A DNA stretch of 9,711 nt from DAOTUB01 sp034437455 (GTDB lineage Bacteria; Chloroflexota; Anaerolineae; B4-G1). A model generated the notes under the pieces. That model ran no database searches. It saw only the letters and a program-made list of their open reading frames with translations, and was not told where the DNA came from. Positions 1 through 6,106 of this stretch are shown here, piece by piece (the stretch's first letter is position 1; each line of letters opens with the position of its first letter). Both the position numbers and the translations under genes were made by a program. The stretch spans positions 1 to 9,711 of the forward strand of contig DAOTUB010000122.1 in assembly GCA_034437455.1 (NCBI GenBank), read 5' to 3'.

Positions 1-172
1 TGTTCACCTCGTCCCGCGCGAAGGAGACGGCGAGCGCCTCCATCGCCTCGCGCGCTTCCCGCGCCATACGCTCCGCCGAGTGGCGGATGTTGGTCTGCGC
101 CTTTAACAACGATTTCAGTTGCCGGTACGAGGCTTGCTCCAACATCTGGTCCCAAACTGTATCTGCGTCCAT
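1..172 (-). CDS. Partial hypothetical helical protein (N-terminus only)
   Basis: The first 57 codons of a gene that continues beyond the left edge. The ATG at 172-170 is preceded on the minus strand by a strong GGAGGAG ribosome site 5 bases upstream, which fixes the start. The visible protein begins MDADTVWDQMLEQASYRQLK and continues as a charged, Ala/Glu/Arg-rich stretch with no Pro or Gly, so it is probably one long alpha helix or coiled coil. No domain is recognised and no function is proposed. It follows dnaB by about 155 bases in the same direction, so it is probably the next gene of the operon. A 15-base palindrome lies just upstream of its ribosome site. The same frame stays open upstream to a GTG at 343-341, but the added residues look non-coding (Trp/Arg-rich), so the ATG is preferred. 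Confidence 0.6.
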   Translation of the reverse strand, partial: MDADTVWDQMLEQASYRQLKSLLKAQTNIRHSAERMAREAREAMEALAVSFARDEVN

Positions 173-185
173 GTATCTCCTCCAT

Positions 186-200
186 CCAGTCACTGACTGG
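186..200. repeat. 15-bp perfect palindrome upstream of the left-edge gene
   Basis: CCAGTCACTGACTGG has 7-base arms (CCAGTCA/TGACTGG) around one central base. On the minus strand it ends 13 bases before the left-edge ATG, directly ahead of its GGAGGAG ribosome site. It could be an operator or a small hairpin affecting translation. No protein is assigned to it. Confidence 0.4.
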
Positions 201-327
201 CCTCTAACTCCTTCCTCAACTCCCGCGCTCCGCAAAAGCCACCGCCGCCACCACCCAGAGGTCGCGAGCAATCTCCCCCAACTTCTGCCCTGATAGAAGT
301 ATCCCGTCGGGACGCCCCCTACTCCGA
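190..327 (-). pseudogene. Possible frameshifted small ORF between dnaB and the left-edge gene
   Basis: The gap after the dnaB stop has coding-like reading in two adjacent frames. One minus-strand frame reads about from position 306 to a TGA at 218-216 and contains LGEIARDLWVVAAVAFAER. A neighbouring frame then reads ELRKELEASQ and stops with TGA at 192-190, just before the ribosome site of the next gene. One extra base in the GC-rich run near 223-226 would join the two into a single small helical protein. No convincing start codon was found in the first frame. It may be a broken gene, a base-call error, or chance in GC-rich DNA. No family is recognised. Confidence 0.2.
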
Positions 328-1662
328 CTACATCGAACCGCACGACGGCGCTTCTATCTCCACCAGGGAAACACACCGCCCATACTCGGCTTGCCAGAAC
401 AACTCGCACAGCGTGCCTGACGGCCCGTTCCGGTTCTTGCGCACCCAGATCTCCATAATGTCGGCGCGTTCGCTGTCCGGGTAGTAGCAGCCATCCCGAT
501 ACAGCATCAGGACGACGTCGGCGTGCTCCTCCAATTGCCCGCTCTCACGCAGGTCAGAAAGCAGCGGACGCTTGTCCGACCGACTCTCCACGCCGCGGTT
601 GAGCTGGTGGATGGTCAGGATGGGCACATCCAACTCCTTCGCCGTCAGCAGCAGGTTCCGCGCGATGTTGCCCAGCTCCAGGTTTCTCGTCTCCGCCTCT
701 CCATCGCCGGACATCAACCCCAGATAGTCGACGACGACCAGCGAGACGTCGCCCCGAAGCTGCTGGCGCTGCACCTTGGCCCGCACGATCCCCGGCGTCA
801 CGTTTCCCGTGTGGACGCTCAGGGGCCAATCGCTGACCACGCCAGACGCCTCGACGAAGCGAACGTATCCCTCGTGATCCAACAGGCCCCGCTTCAGCTC
901 GTCCTGCGAGACTGCCGCCCGGGAGCTGAGGATGCGCCGGGTGATCTGTTCGGGCGACATCTCCAGGGTGAAGAGCATCACGTCCTGCCCGCCGGAGGCG
1001 ACGTGGGACGCGATCTGGAGCGCGATAGCCGTCTTTCCCACACTGGGTCGCGCCGCCAGGATGTACAGCCCCGTCTCCAACCCGCCCAGCATCTCGTCCA
1101 GCGCGCGAATGCCGGTGGGCAGCCCCGGAATGTCCGTCGGATTCTCCATCCGCTCCGCGACGTCCTCGTTGACCACCGAGACCAAATCATAGATCGCGTG
1201 ATCTCCCTTGCCGTCTGGGCGCGCGTTCAGAACGGCGGTTTCGGCCTCTCGCTGCACGGCGCCGATGTCCCGGCTCTCGTCGTAGGCCAGCTTCGCCACC
1301 TCGGAGGCGGCCTGGATCAACCGGCGTCGAATCGCGGCCTCCTGGACGATGTTGGCGTAGGCTTCGACGTGCAGCGCCGAGGGGACGACGTTTATCAACC
1401 CCATCAGGTATGCCTCGCCACCGATGGATTCCAATCGGCCGCGCCGCGCCAGTTCGTCGCGCAACGTGACGTAATCCGGCACGACGCCATCGCGATTGAG
1501 CCTCTGAATGGCCTCATAGATCCAGGCGTTCTTCTGGACGAAAAAGTGCTCCGGTTTCAGAATGTCCGCCGTGTCGACGTAGGCCATCGTGGGGTCGATC
1601 AGCAGAGAGCCAAGTACAGCCCCTTCGGCCTCGACGTTGTGAGGAATTTGAATTTTGTGCAC
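328..1662 (-). CDS. dnaB: Replicative DNA helicase, DnaB family
   Basis: A RecA-fold hexameric helicase that unwinds DNA at the fork and contacts primase; 444 residues, close to the usual 440-470 for DnaB. The N-terminal domain begins HKIQIPHNVEAEGAVLGSLL, typical of DnaB. Visible motifs are Walker A ARPSVGKTA (about 204-212), FTLEMS with the catalytic Glu (about 231-236), Walker B VVVDYLGLM (about 309-317), the HQLNRGVESR/DKRP..SDLRESG segment (about 352-375) and the C-terminal RKNRNGP arginine-finger region (about 408-414). The start is taken as GTG 1662-1660 because AAGGAGAG lies about 6 bases upstream. Longer in-frame extensions overlap the initiator gene and read as low-complexity Arg/Ala/Gly. 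It lies 29 bases downstream of the initiator gene, so the element carries its own helicase to be loaded at its origin. No loader gene or primase is seen. Confidence 0.96.
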   Translation of the reverse strand: MHKIQIPHNVEAEGAVLGSLLIDPTMAYVDTADILKPEHFFVQKNAWIYEAIQRLNRDGVVPDYVTLRDELARRGRLESIGGEAYLMGLINVVPSALHVEAYANIVQEAAIRRRLIQAASEVAKLAYDESRDIGAVQREAETAVLNARPDGKGDHAIYDLVSVVNEDVAERMENPTDIPGLPTGIRALDEMLGGLETGLYILAARPSVGKTAIALQIASHVASGGQDVMLFTLEMSPEQITRRILSSRAAVSQDELKRGLLDHEGYVRFVEASGVVSDWPLSVHTGNVTPGIVRAKVQRQQLRGDVSLVVVDYLGLMSGDGEAETRNLELGNIARNLLLTAKELDVPILTIHQLNRGVESRSDKRPLLSDLRESGQLEEHADVVLMLYRDGCYYPDSERADIMEIWVRKNRNGPSGTLCELFWQAEYGRCVSLVEIEAPSCGSM

Positions 1663-1691
1663 GATCCTCTCCTTTTTTGTAACTGTGACAC

Positions 1692-2585
1692 TCACCGGTA
1701 CACTTTGACAGCCTGGGGCGGCGCAGTGGTGCGTCGCTTCCTGGGCGGCGGCTCGTCGCCGGCGTCCAGGCGTTTGCGCACGTAGGCCGCTCCCAGATCC
1801 TCTCGACGGGCATAGTCGGCCCAACGGATCGCGGCCTCGGGGGTGGCGAGCGCATACCGGCGCGCCAGGCTATCGGGCACCAGGCCCAGTTCCTGCAATG
1901 CCTCGAACGCCGAAAGCGATGTTTCAGAGAGTGCAGCAACAGCAACGTCGCCGTCGTGCCCGTTGTTGTTTCTGTCTGTATTCTCTGTCGTAATCTCTGG
2001 TACCGTTCCGTCACCGCGTCCCTTCGACGCGACAGGCTGTCCCCTCGAGTCGACACCGTGTCGTCTCGATTCGACACGGTGTCCTGGCTCATCGTCGTGC
2101 GGCTCTGGCTCAGCATCGGCCGACGACCGTGACGCCGCATCCTGCGGCGGCGATTCGCTTTCCTCGAATCGAAACTGGAGTGGGTACCCATCCAGGACAT
2201 ACCCCAGCCTGGCGAGACCACGTTGAATGGCATAGATGTTGGGCCGATACTGGAGTGTCCTATCCCACTTGTGGGGACTTTCACGCCTGTCGATGTATCC
2301 CGCCTCGACGAGGTCGTCCAGCCGCCGCTGGACGGTTCTTCCCGATACACCGAGCATGATCTCCTCGCCCAACTCCGACGCCGTCTTGTAGATCCAACCT
2401 CTGGTAGGCTCGACGTTGGGGTCTCCGCCCCGCTGCTCTTCCTCCTCGATGAACTCGTCAAAATCCCGAACGCGCTCACTCCAGTACAGGAGCTGGTTCA
2501 GGATGAGCGCCGATAGCCCATCGCCGGTCAGTGCGACGAGTTCCTCTTTGATCACGACTCGTTTGAGCGTTTTCATACCCATCAT
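1692..2585 (-). CDS. Replication initiator / replisome-organiser protein, winged-helix type
   Basis: A probable origin-binding initiator of 297 residues. The N-terminal part (about 4-140) carries LTGDGLSALILNQLLYWSER and then a winged-helix region (about 63-121: GWIYKTASELGEEI..GVSGRTVQRRLDDLVEAGYIDRR), the layout of phage and plasmid replisome organisers. A polar, disordered linker (about 142-218) holds a 7-residue repeat encoded by 21-bp DNA repeats. A C-terminal helical domain (about 221-275: ALQELGLVPDSLARR..ATPEAAIRWADYA) resembles those of other phage or plasmid replication proteins. The start is ATG 2585-2583, placed 5 bases after GGGGAG; a GTG at 2606-2604 overlapping the previous stop (GTGA) is the alternative. 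The order relaxation protein, initiator, DnaB indicates a replication module. The family assignment is by general resemblance, so the exact function is inferred. Confidence 0.75.
   Translation of the reverse strand: MMGMKTLKRVVIKEELVALTGDGLSALILNQLLYWSERVRDFDEFIEEEEQRGGDPNVEPTRGWIYKTASELGEEIMLGVSGRTVQRRLDDLVEAGYIDRRESPHKWDRTLQYRPNIYAIQRGLARLGYVLDGYPLQFRFEESESPPQDAASRSSADAEPEPHDDEPGHRVESRRHGVDSRGQPVASKGRGDGTVPEITTENTDRNNNGHDGDVAVAALSETSLSAFEALQELGLVPDSLARRYALATPEAAIRWADYARREDLGAAYVRKRLDAGDEPPPRKRRTTAPPQAVKVYR
1955..2083. other. Candidate replication origin (iterons plus AT-richer flank)
   Basis: The 21-bp repeats (2000-2083) are followed, in the direction of the initiator gene, by a locally AT-richer, strand-asymmetric stretch (about 1955-1999). 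On the minus strand this is A/G-rich, with repeated GACAGA and runs of AACAAC. This arrangement, iterons next to a helix-destabilised segment inside the initiator gene, matches intragenic origins known from lambda O and RepA_N-type plasmids. No DnaA box was recognised. Origin function is inferred from layout only. Confidence 0.5.
2000..2083 (-). repeat. Four tandem 21-bp iteron-like repeats within the initiator gene
   Basis: On the minus strand, units occupy 2083-2063, 2062-2042, 2041-2021 and 2020-2000 with no gap. Units 1 and 2 match at 17 of 21 positions, units 2 and 3 at 15, units 2 and 4 at 12. The core is GACACSGTGTCGA then CGAG; units 1 and 2 each centre on a near-palindrome (GACACCGTGTCG, GACACGGTGTC). 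Because the period is 21 bases they encode a 7-residue repeat (GHRVESR, RHGVDSR, GQPVASK, GRGDGTV). They lie in the linker-coding part of a replication initiator gene, where lambda O and RepA_N plasmids carry their iterons, so they may bind the initiator's winged helix. Confidence 0.75.
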
Positions 2586-2602
2586 CCCATCTCCCCGGCA
2601 CG

Positions 2603-4126
2603 TCACCAGAAGCGTGCGCGTTTGACGTCGATGTCCTCGGCGTAGGCGAACAGAGCGAAGAGCACCCAGGCCAGCGCCCGTTCGGCGAAAGCGACGTCCT
2701 CGCGGGTCGGGACCACGCCATCCCCTGCGCCCATCAAGGCCTGCGGTTCGATGTCCACCACAATGCCAAAATCACCGCGGTCGCCGCCGCGCTGCCAGGG
2801 GCCGACCGGATAGGCGTTCAGGGCATCGCCGCTGCAGAGGCCGTGGTAGCGAAGGAAGGTGTCTATCACGACCTGGGCCCGATGGGTGACGAGGGATGCG
2901 CTCCAGCGCGTCGAGCTGCTGCCGCGAGCGACCGCTTTGGAAAGCGCCTGACGCAGACGGGGGTGCATCTCGAGGTAGCAGTGCAGGAGGTAGAGGGAGG
3001 CGTGAGGGTGCAGCGCTCGCTCCCAGGGTGAGGCGTCCGGCGGATGCGAGGCGACATAGATCACGTTCATCGTGTCAAAAAAGGCCTGATGGGCCAGGGG
3101 ACGTTCGTGAGTGAACATCAAATCTCGTCCCTCCTGGCACAGATGGTACCAATAGGCCTCCATAATCAGGTAATCGTCGCGGGCGCTGCGCCGTTTGAGC
3201 TCCACCGGGATGTTGGCCTGACGCAGCTTTTGCTCTTTTTTGACCAATGCCTTTTGATCGTCGGAGGTTGGTTCGAAGGCGGCGGTCTGTGCCGGATCGA
3301 ACAACGACTCCCAACGCGGCTCGTCGGGTGGTTCCGCCCAATCGGGTCTCTCCAGGAAGTCGAGCAGCGGTATGGCGGCGATGTGAAACGGCAAGTGACC
3401 ACCGTGCTCCTCGGCCGCGATGGCGGTGGCCTGCTCCCACACCGCGACGGTCCTGTCCCAGGTCTTGCCGTGGGGCAGGTCGATCAGCACCCGCACGTGG
3501 GATGAGACGCCCTCGGCCTCCGGCGCGGCGAAGAAGGCCAGCTTGTGCCGCACGCTCTCCCGCACCCGTCGCAGCAGGGACAGATTTGCATTCTGCTCCA
3601 CCTCGAACAGCGCGCGCGTGCCGTCGGACAGCGTGACCAGGTTGTCGGGCCGCAGCACGCGCGCCTTGCCAGCGTCCGTGTAGGCGAGCTCGCGCTCCGT
3701 CGCCGCGGCCAGGCCATCGGCCTGCGCCGCCAGGCGCACGTCCAGCACGGCTCGGGCGTGGCCGATCTGAGTCTCGGTGTTCAGCCCACAGGCACGGGCG
3801 TTGTCGTAACCGTTGGCCCGCAACAGAGCTGCCCCTGCTTTGCCGAGGCGGTACACTGCCGAGGGTCGCCCGCGTTTCCCCGGCCTGGAGACGGGGAAGG
3901 GGACCTCGGTCAGCAGGACCTGGGGCGCCACGTCCTCGAACTGCTCCAACAGCCGGTCCAGTTGTCCACGCGACAGGCCCGTCGCCTCTCGCAGTTGAGT
4001 GGCGTCGGCCACGCCCGTGTGCCGGGACACCTTCAAGACGGCCAACCAGCGCTCGTCATCGTATGCCGTCTCCAAGGCGGCTTGAATATCTTGGATTGAA
4101 AAACCTTCCTGTGCTTGAACTGCCAT
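2603..4126 (-). CDS. Replication-relaxation family protein (winged helix plus PD-(D/E)XK-like domain)
   Basis: A 507-residue protein matching the layout of the replication-relaxation family found on plasmids and integrative elements. It has an N-terminal winged-helix region (about 24-96: HTGVADATQLREATGLSRGQ..LL, ending RPSAVYRLGKAG) and a nuclease-like core. In the core, ERELAY (about 144-149), RPDNLV (159-164), ALFEVEQN (172-179) and RHKLAFF (193-199) resemble the E..PD..(E/D)xE..K pattern of the family. The last ~200 residues are alpha-helical and not recognised. The ATG at 4126 has AGGAGGT 6 bases upstream; the longer frame to 4183 runs through a hairpin region and is not preferred. Its stop overlaps the alternative GTG start of the initiator gene. 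Known members are needed for plasmid replication or mobilisation. The exact role here, and whether it cleaves DNA, is uncertain. Confidence 0.7.
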   Translation of the reverse strand: MAVQAQEGFSIQDIQAALETAYDDERWLAVLKVSRHTGVADATQLREATGLSRGQLDRLLEQFEDVAPQVLLTEVPFPVSRPGKRGRPSAVYRLGKAGAALLRANGYDNARACGLNTETQIGHARAVLDVRLAAQADGLAAATERELAYTDAGKARVLRPDNLVTLSDGTRALFEVEQNANLSLLRRVRESVRHKLAFFAAPEAEGVSSHVRVLIDLPHGKTWDRTVAVWEQATAIAAEEHGGHLPFHIAAIPLLDFLERPDWAEPPDEPRWESLFDPAQTAAFEPTSDDQKALVKKEQKLRQANIPVELKRRSARDDYLIMEAYWYHLCQEGRDLMFTHERPLAHQAFFDTMNVIYVASHPPDASPWERALHPHASLYLLHCYLEMHPRLRQALSKAVARGSSSTRWSASLVTHRAQVVIDTFLRYHGLCSGDALNAYPVGPWQRGGDRGDFGIVVDIEPQALMGAGDGVVPTREDVAFAERALAWVLFALFAYAEDIDVKRARFW

Positions 4127-4224
4127 TGGGATACCTCCTGTAGCCATAAACAAAATAAGATATATGTAAAAATCCCCCCTCATGGGTCCTTACCGTCTGA
4201 TTTTTGCACGGGGGTTTTTGCACG
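4127..4224. promoter_or_regulatory. AT-rich intergenic spacer with alternative hairpins and a direct repeat
   Basis: This is the only clear non-coding spacer between genes inside the block. Two mutually exclusive stems share one arm. AAAAATCCCCCC (4168-4179) can pair with GGGGGTTTTT (4210-4219) with one bulged base, or its AAAAATC part can pair with GATTTTT (4199-4205). TTTTTGCACG occurs twice as an exact direct repeat (4201-4210 and 4215-4224). On the minus strand the larger hairpin ends in a T-run, so it could act as a terminator or attenuator between the partition genes and the replication genes. The A/T-rich stretch 4141-4170 could hold a promoter for the replication genes, but no convincing -35/-10 pair was found. 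Confidence 0.45.
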
Positions 4225-4761
4225 TCATGAAACCAGTTTGTTGAGCGCCTCCTGCTGCTCGACGACGAGGTGATTGAGCTCGTCGACTCGTTCCTGCAGT
4301 CGCCTCGTCTCAGCGTCATACGCCCTCTGGGAACGATCCAGCGCCGCCTCCAGCATCTCGATGCGTCCACCGGCCTCTACCACCTCGCGCCGCCAAAAGT
4401 TGCGTTCCCCGGTCAGCGCTGCGATCTGCTCCTCCAGGAGACCGCCCTCATAGTCTTCGACCTTCTGTTTTAGCTCGTCCCGCTCCCGCCGTATTTGGTG
4501 GAGAACGTCTTGTTGTTCCCCATACTCGGATCGCTGGCGCGCGATGAGGCCTGTGAGGACGCCAATCCCCTCGATCATCCAGGCAGCGCCGTCGAGGGGC
4601 GGGAGTTGGCTCAGCGCCTCGCGCACCAGACGGCACGTTCGGGGATGCTCGTCCAGGCCATGCACGAGGGCCCGACGGAACGTAAAGATCATCTTCCGCT
4701 CGGTCTCGCGTCTGACCTTGACGAACTCCTCCTCAATATTGCCAATCGCGATGTAGCCCAT
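4225..4761 (-). CDS. Coiled-coil protein of unknown function, downstream of parMR
   Basis: A 178-residue protein that I do not recognise. Residues 1-75 are mixed helical (MGYIAIGNIEEEFVKVRRET, then a hydrophobic patch WMIEGIGVLTGLIA at about 61-74). Residues about 78-177 form a long charged coiled coil with many Glu/Arg/Gln and heptad-spaced Leu/Val (for example ETRRLQERVDELNHLVVEQQ). There is no signal peptide. The start is ATG 4761-4759, with AGGAGGGAGG just upstream; an in-frame extension to 4854 overlaps the RHH gene and is not preferred. It lies 13 bases after the parR-like stop, so it is almost surely co-translated with the partition genes. It may be an adaptor or filament-associated factor of the segregation system, but nothing in the sequence proves this. 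Confidence 0.7.
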   Translation of the reverse strand: MGYIAIGNIEEEFVKVRRETERKMIFTFRRALVHGLDEHPRTCRLVREALSQLPPLDGAAWMIEGIGVLTGLIARQRSEYGEQQDVLHQIRRERDELKQKVEDYEGGLLEEQIAALTGERNFWRREVVEAGGRIEMLEAALDRSQRAYDAETRRLQERVDELNHLVVEQQEALNKLVS

Positions 4762-4774
4762 TCCTCCCTCCTGA

Positions 4775-5059
4775 TCAGAACATCTCGTCCAGCCGCCGTC
4801 CGGCCTCGGGATCCACGTCCCCGTGGGCCGAGGGCGGCGGAGCTTGGTCATCATCCATTGTCACTGCCACCCGCGCCCGGGCCAACTCTTCTCGCAACAC
4901 ACGGCGCAGCGTTGACGCGTCGAGTTGCTCCTGGGGCTGAATGACCTGTCGAATCGCGGCGCGGATCGCGGCGCTCTTGTTATCCTGGCGCTCCAGCCAC
5001 GCCTCAACGTCTGTATCTCCCACGTCGTCGTAGACAAACACCTGTCGTCGTTTTGCCAT
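4775..5059 (-). CDS. parR: ParR-like ribbon-helix-helix DNA-binding protein
   Basis: A 94-residue protein with an N-terminal ribbon-helix-helix fold: strand RRQVFVYDD (4-12), helix VEAWLERQ (18-25), turn NKS (27-29) and helix AAIRAAIRQVI (30-40). This is the pattern of the ParR-like centromere-binding partners of plasmid actin ATPases. The rest is a helical segment (about 47-65) and a charged tail ending EAGRRLDEMF. In ParR proteins the C-terminal tail contacts the actin filament, and this one could do so. The ATG at 5059 has a GGGGAG/TAGG ribosome site. It follows parM by 75 bases, and that gap holds two 20-bp imperfect palindromes, the likely DNA target. It would bind the centromere as an array, cap or seed ParM filaments, and may also repress the operon. 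The gene symbol is given by analogy. Confidence 0.72.
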   Translation of the reverse strand: MAKRRQVFVYDDVGDTDVEAWLERQDNKSAAIRAAIRQVIQPQEQLDASTLRRVLREELARARVAVTMDDDQAPPPSAHGDVDPEAGRRLDEMF

Positions 5060-5090
5060 CGACCTACTCCCCTACGGGACTGCGCCCACG

Positions 5091-5135
5091 GTGTGTACTG
5101 GGCGCACACCGATGAGTGTGTACTCGGCGCACACC
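5091..5135. repeat. Two 20-bp near-identical imperfect palindromes between parM and parR
   Basis: GTGTGTACTSGGCGCACACC occurs at 5091-5110 (S = G) and 5116-5135 (S = C), one mismatch in 20, with start-to-start spacing of 25 bases. Each copy has GTGTG/CACAC arms. The second copy overlaps the first base of the parM stop codon. Their place next to an RHH gene suggests binding sites of that protein, as parC centromere, operator, or both. As RNA each could also form a small hairpin ahead of the parR ribosome site. Confidence 0.7.
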
Positions 5136-6106
5136 TATCCAAACTTGCGCAGGCCATACCGATAGAACCCCTCGACGTTGGCCATCTGCGGACTGGGCGC
5201 CAGCCGGGCGTGCGGATAGACCGCTCGTATGCGCTCCATCAACCTCGGCCCACCGCCGCCGGTGACCAGCACGGCTGCCAGATCCCTGCCGGCGCCCCAC
5301 AAGGTCTGCGCCTCGCCGATCACGCGCTCCGCCACGCCGTCGAGCACCTCGTCCAGCAGATCGCCGACATAAAGGCGCTCGCCGCGGTCGGTGATATAGC
5401 CCGTCTGCGCCGCTTCCTCTGCCTCGCGGAACGTCAGCTCGCGGTCGTAGCGCCGGGCGACGTGATCCTGCAGCAGTTCGTACACCCGCGACATCGCATA
5501 AGGAATGCTCCCACTGCCCGCCTCGACGTAGCGCAGCCTGTCGGCCAGGGCATAGTCGCTGGTGTAGGTGCCCACGTCCAGCACGGCCACCCTCTCGCGC
5601 CGCAGGCCATCCTCGTCCAGCAGCACACCGTCCGGCGTCAACAGCATTCGGAAGTAGCTGCCGAATGGCTGCGGCACCGCCAGCGCCTCGGCGACGTCGA
5701 CGTCGCACGTCTCGCCGTTGACGCGGTAGTGGTGGGAGCCGGTCAACGTTGCCGTGAGCTTGTCTCGATCCCCGAACCAGGCCACAGGGAGACCGGTCAC
5801 CATACGCACCCCTCCCCGTGTGATGCCCAGGCGGTAGAGGGCCGCCAGTGTCAGCACTCGCATGACGTGGGCGCTGCGTTCGCGAGCGCGGGGCGAGATG
5901 GGATCGGCCGCCTGTAGCTGGGCCAGACGGCCCACGAACCAGGCTTTGCCGTCCAGCTCCAGCGTCATGCCAGAGCCATTGTCGGCCAGGCCGCTTTCAT
6001 ATTTGATCGTCAGCGCCGGTGCGACCAAGCTGGGCTCGATGATTCTCTTATTGTGACAGACTGCTTTTACATAGCCGTAACCGCCGTCAATTGCTGTCAG
6101 AAACAT
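5135..6106 (-). CDS. parM: ParM/StbA-like actin-family ATPase (plasmid segregation)
   Basis: A 323-residue actin-fold ATPase, near the usual ParM size of about 320. Visible nucleotide-binding motifs are phosphate-1 AIDGGYGYVKA (about 5-15), phosphate-2 VAVLDVGTYTSDYAL (about 173-187) and the adenosine motif VLVTGGGGPRL (about 279-289). The C-terminal NVEGFYRYGLRK is typical of plasmid Alp/ParM relatives. Such proteins form ATP-driven filaments that push or pull plasmid copies apart. The ATG at 6106 has AAGGAG 8 bases upstream; the in-frame GTG at 6115 has no useful ribosome site. The gene overlaps the translocase gene by 10 bases, so translation is probably coupled. Repeats likely to be centromere or operator sites flank both ends of the gene. 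It could instead belong to an archaeal-actin-like subfamily; the segregation role is inferred from the adjacent RHH gene. Confidence 0.88.
   Translation of the reverse strand: MFLTAIDGGYGYVKAVCHNKRIIEPSLVAPALTIKYESGLADNGSGMTLELDGKAWFVGRLAQLQAADPISPRARERSAHVMRVLTLAALYRLGITRGGVRMVTGLPVAWFGDRDKLTATLTGSHHYRVNGETCDVDVAEALAVPQPFGSYFRMLLTPDGVLLDEDGLRRERVAVLDVGTYTSDYALADRLRYVEAGSGSIPYAMSRVYELLQDHVARRYDRELTFREAEEAAQTGYITDRGERLYVGDLLDEVLDGVAERVIGEAQTLWGAGRDLAAVLVTGGGGPRLMERIRAVYPHARLAPSPQMANVEGFYRYGLRKFG

Noticed and set aside
523..1785. Long open frame on the plus strand opposite dnaB (420 codons)
   Set aside because: It is fully antisense to a gene with all DnaB motifs. High-GC coding DNA leaves such frames open, and the translation shows no domain.
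1514..2479. Second minus-strand frame overlapping the initiator and dnaB start (321 codons)
   Set aside because: It is a Ser/Arg-rich shadow of the initiator gene in another frame, with no ribosome site and no place in the operon.
4017..4031. GTGTGCCGGGACAC palindrome as another partition site
   Set aside because: It lies in the coding part of the relaxation gene, shares only GTGTG with the twin repeats, and has different arms. It is probably chance.
4925..5917. Plus-strand frame opposite parM and parR (330 codons)
   Set aside because: It covers two genes with clear motifs and the repeat region between them, and its translation is His/Arg/Val-rich with no recognised domain.
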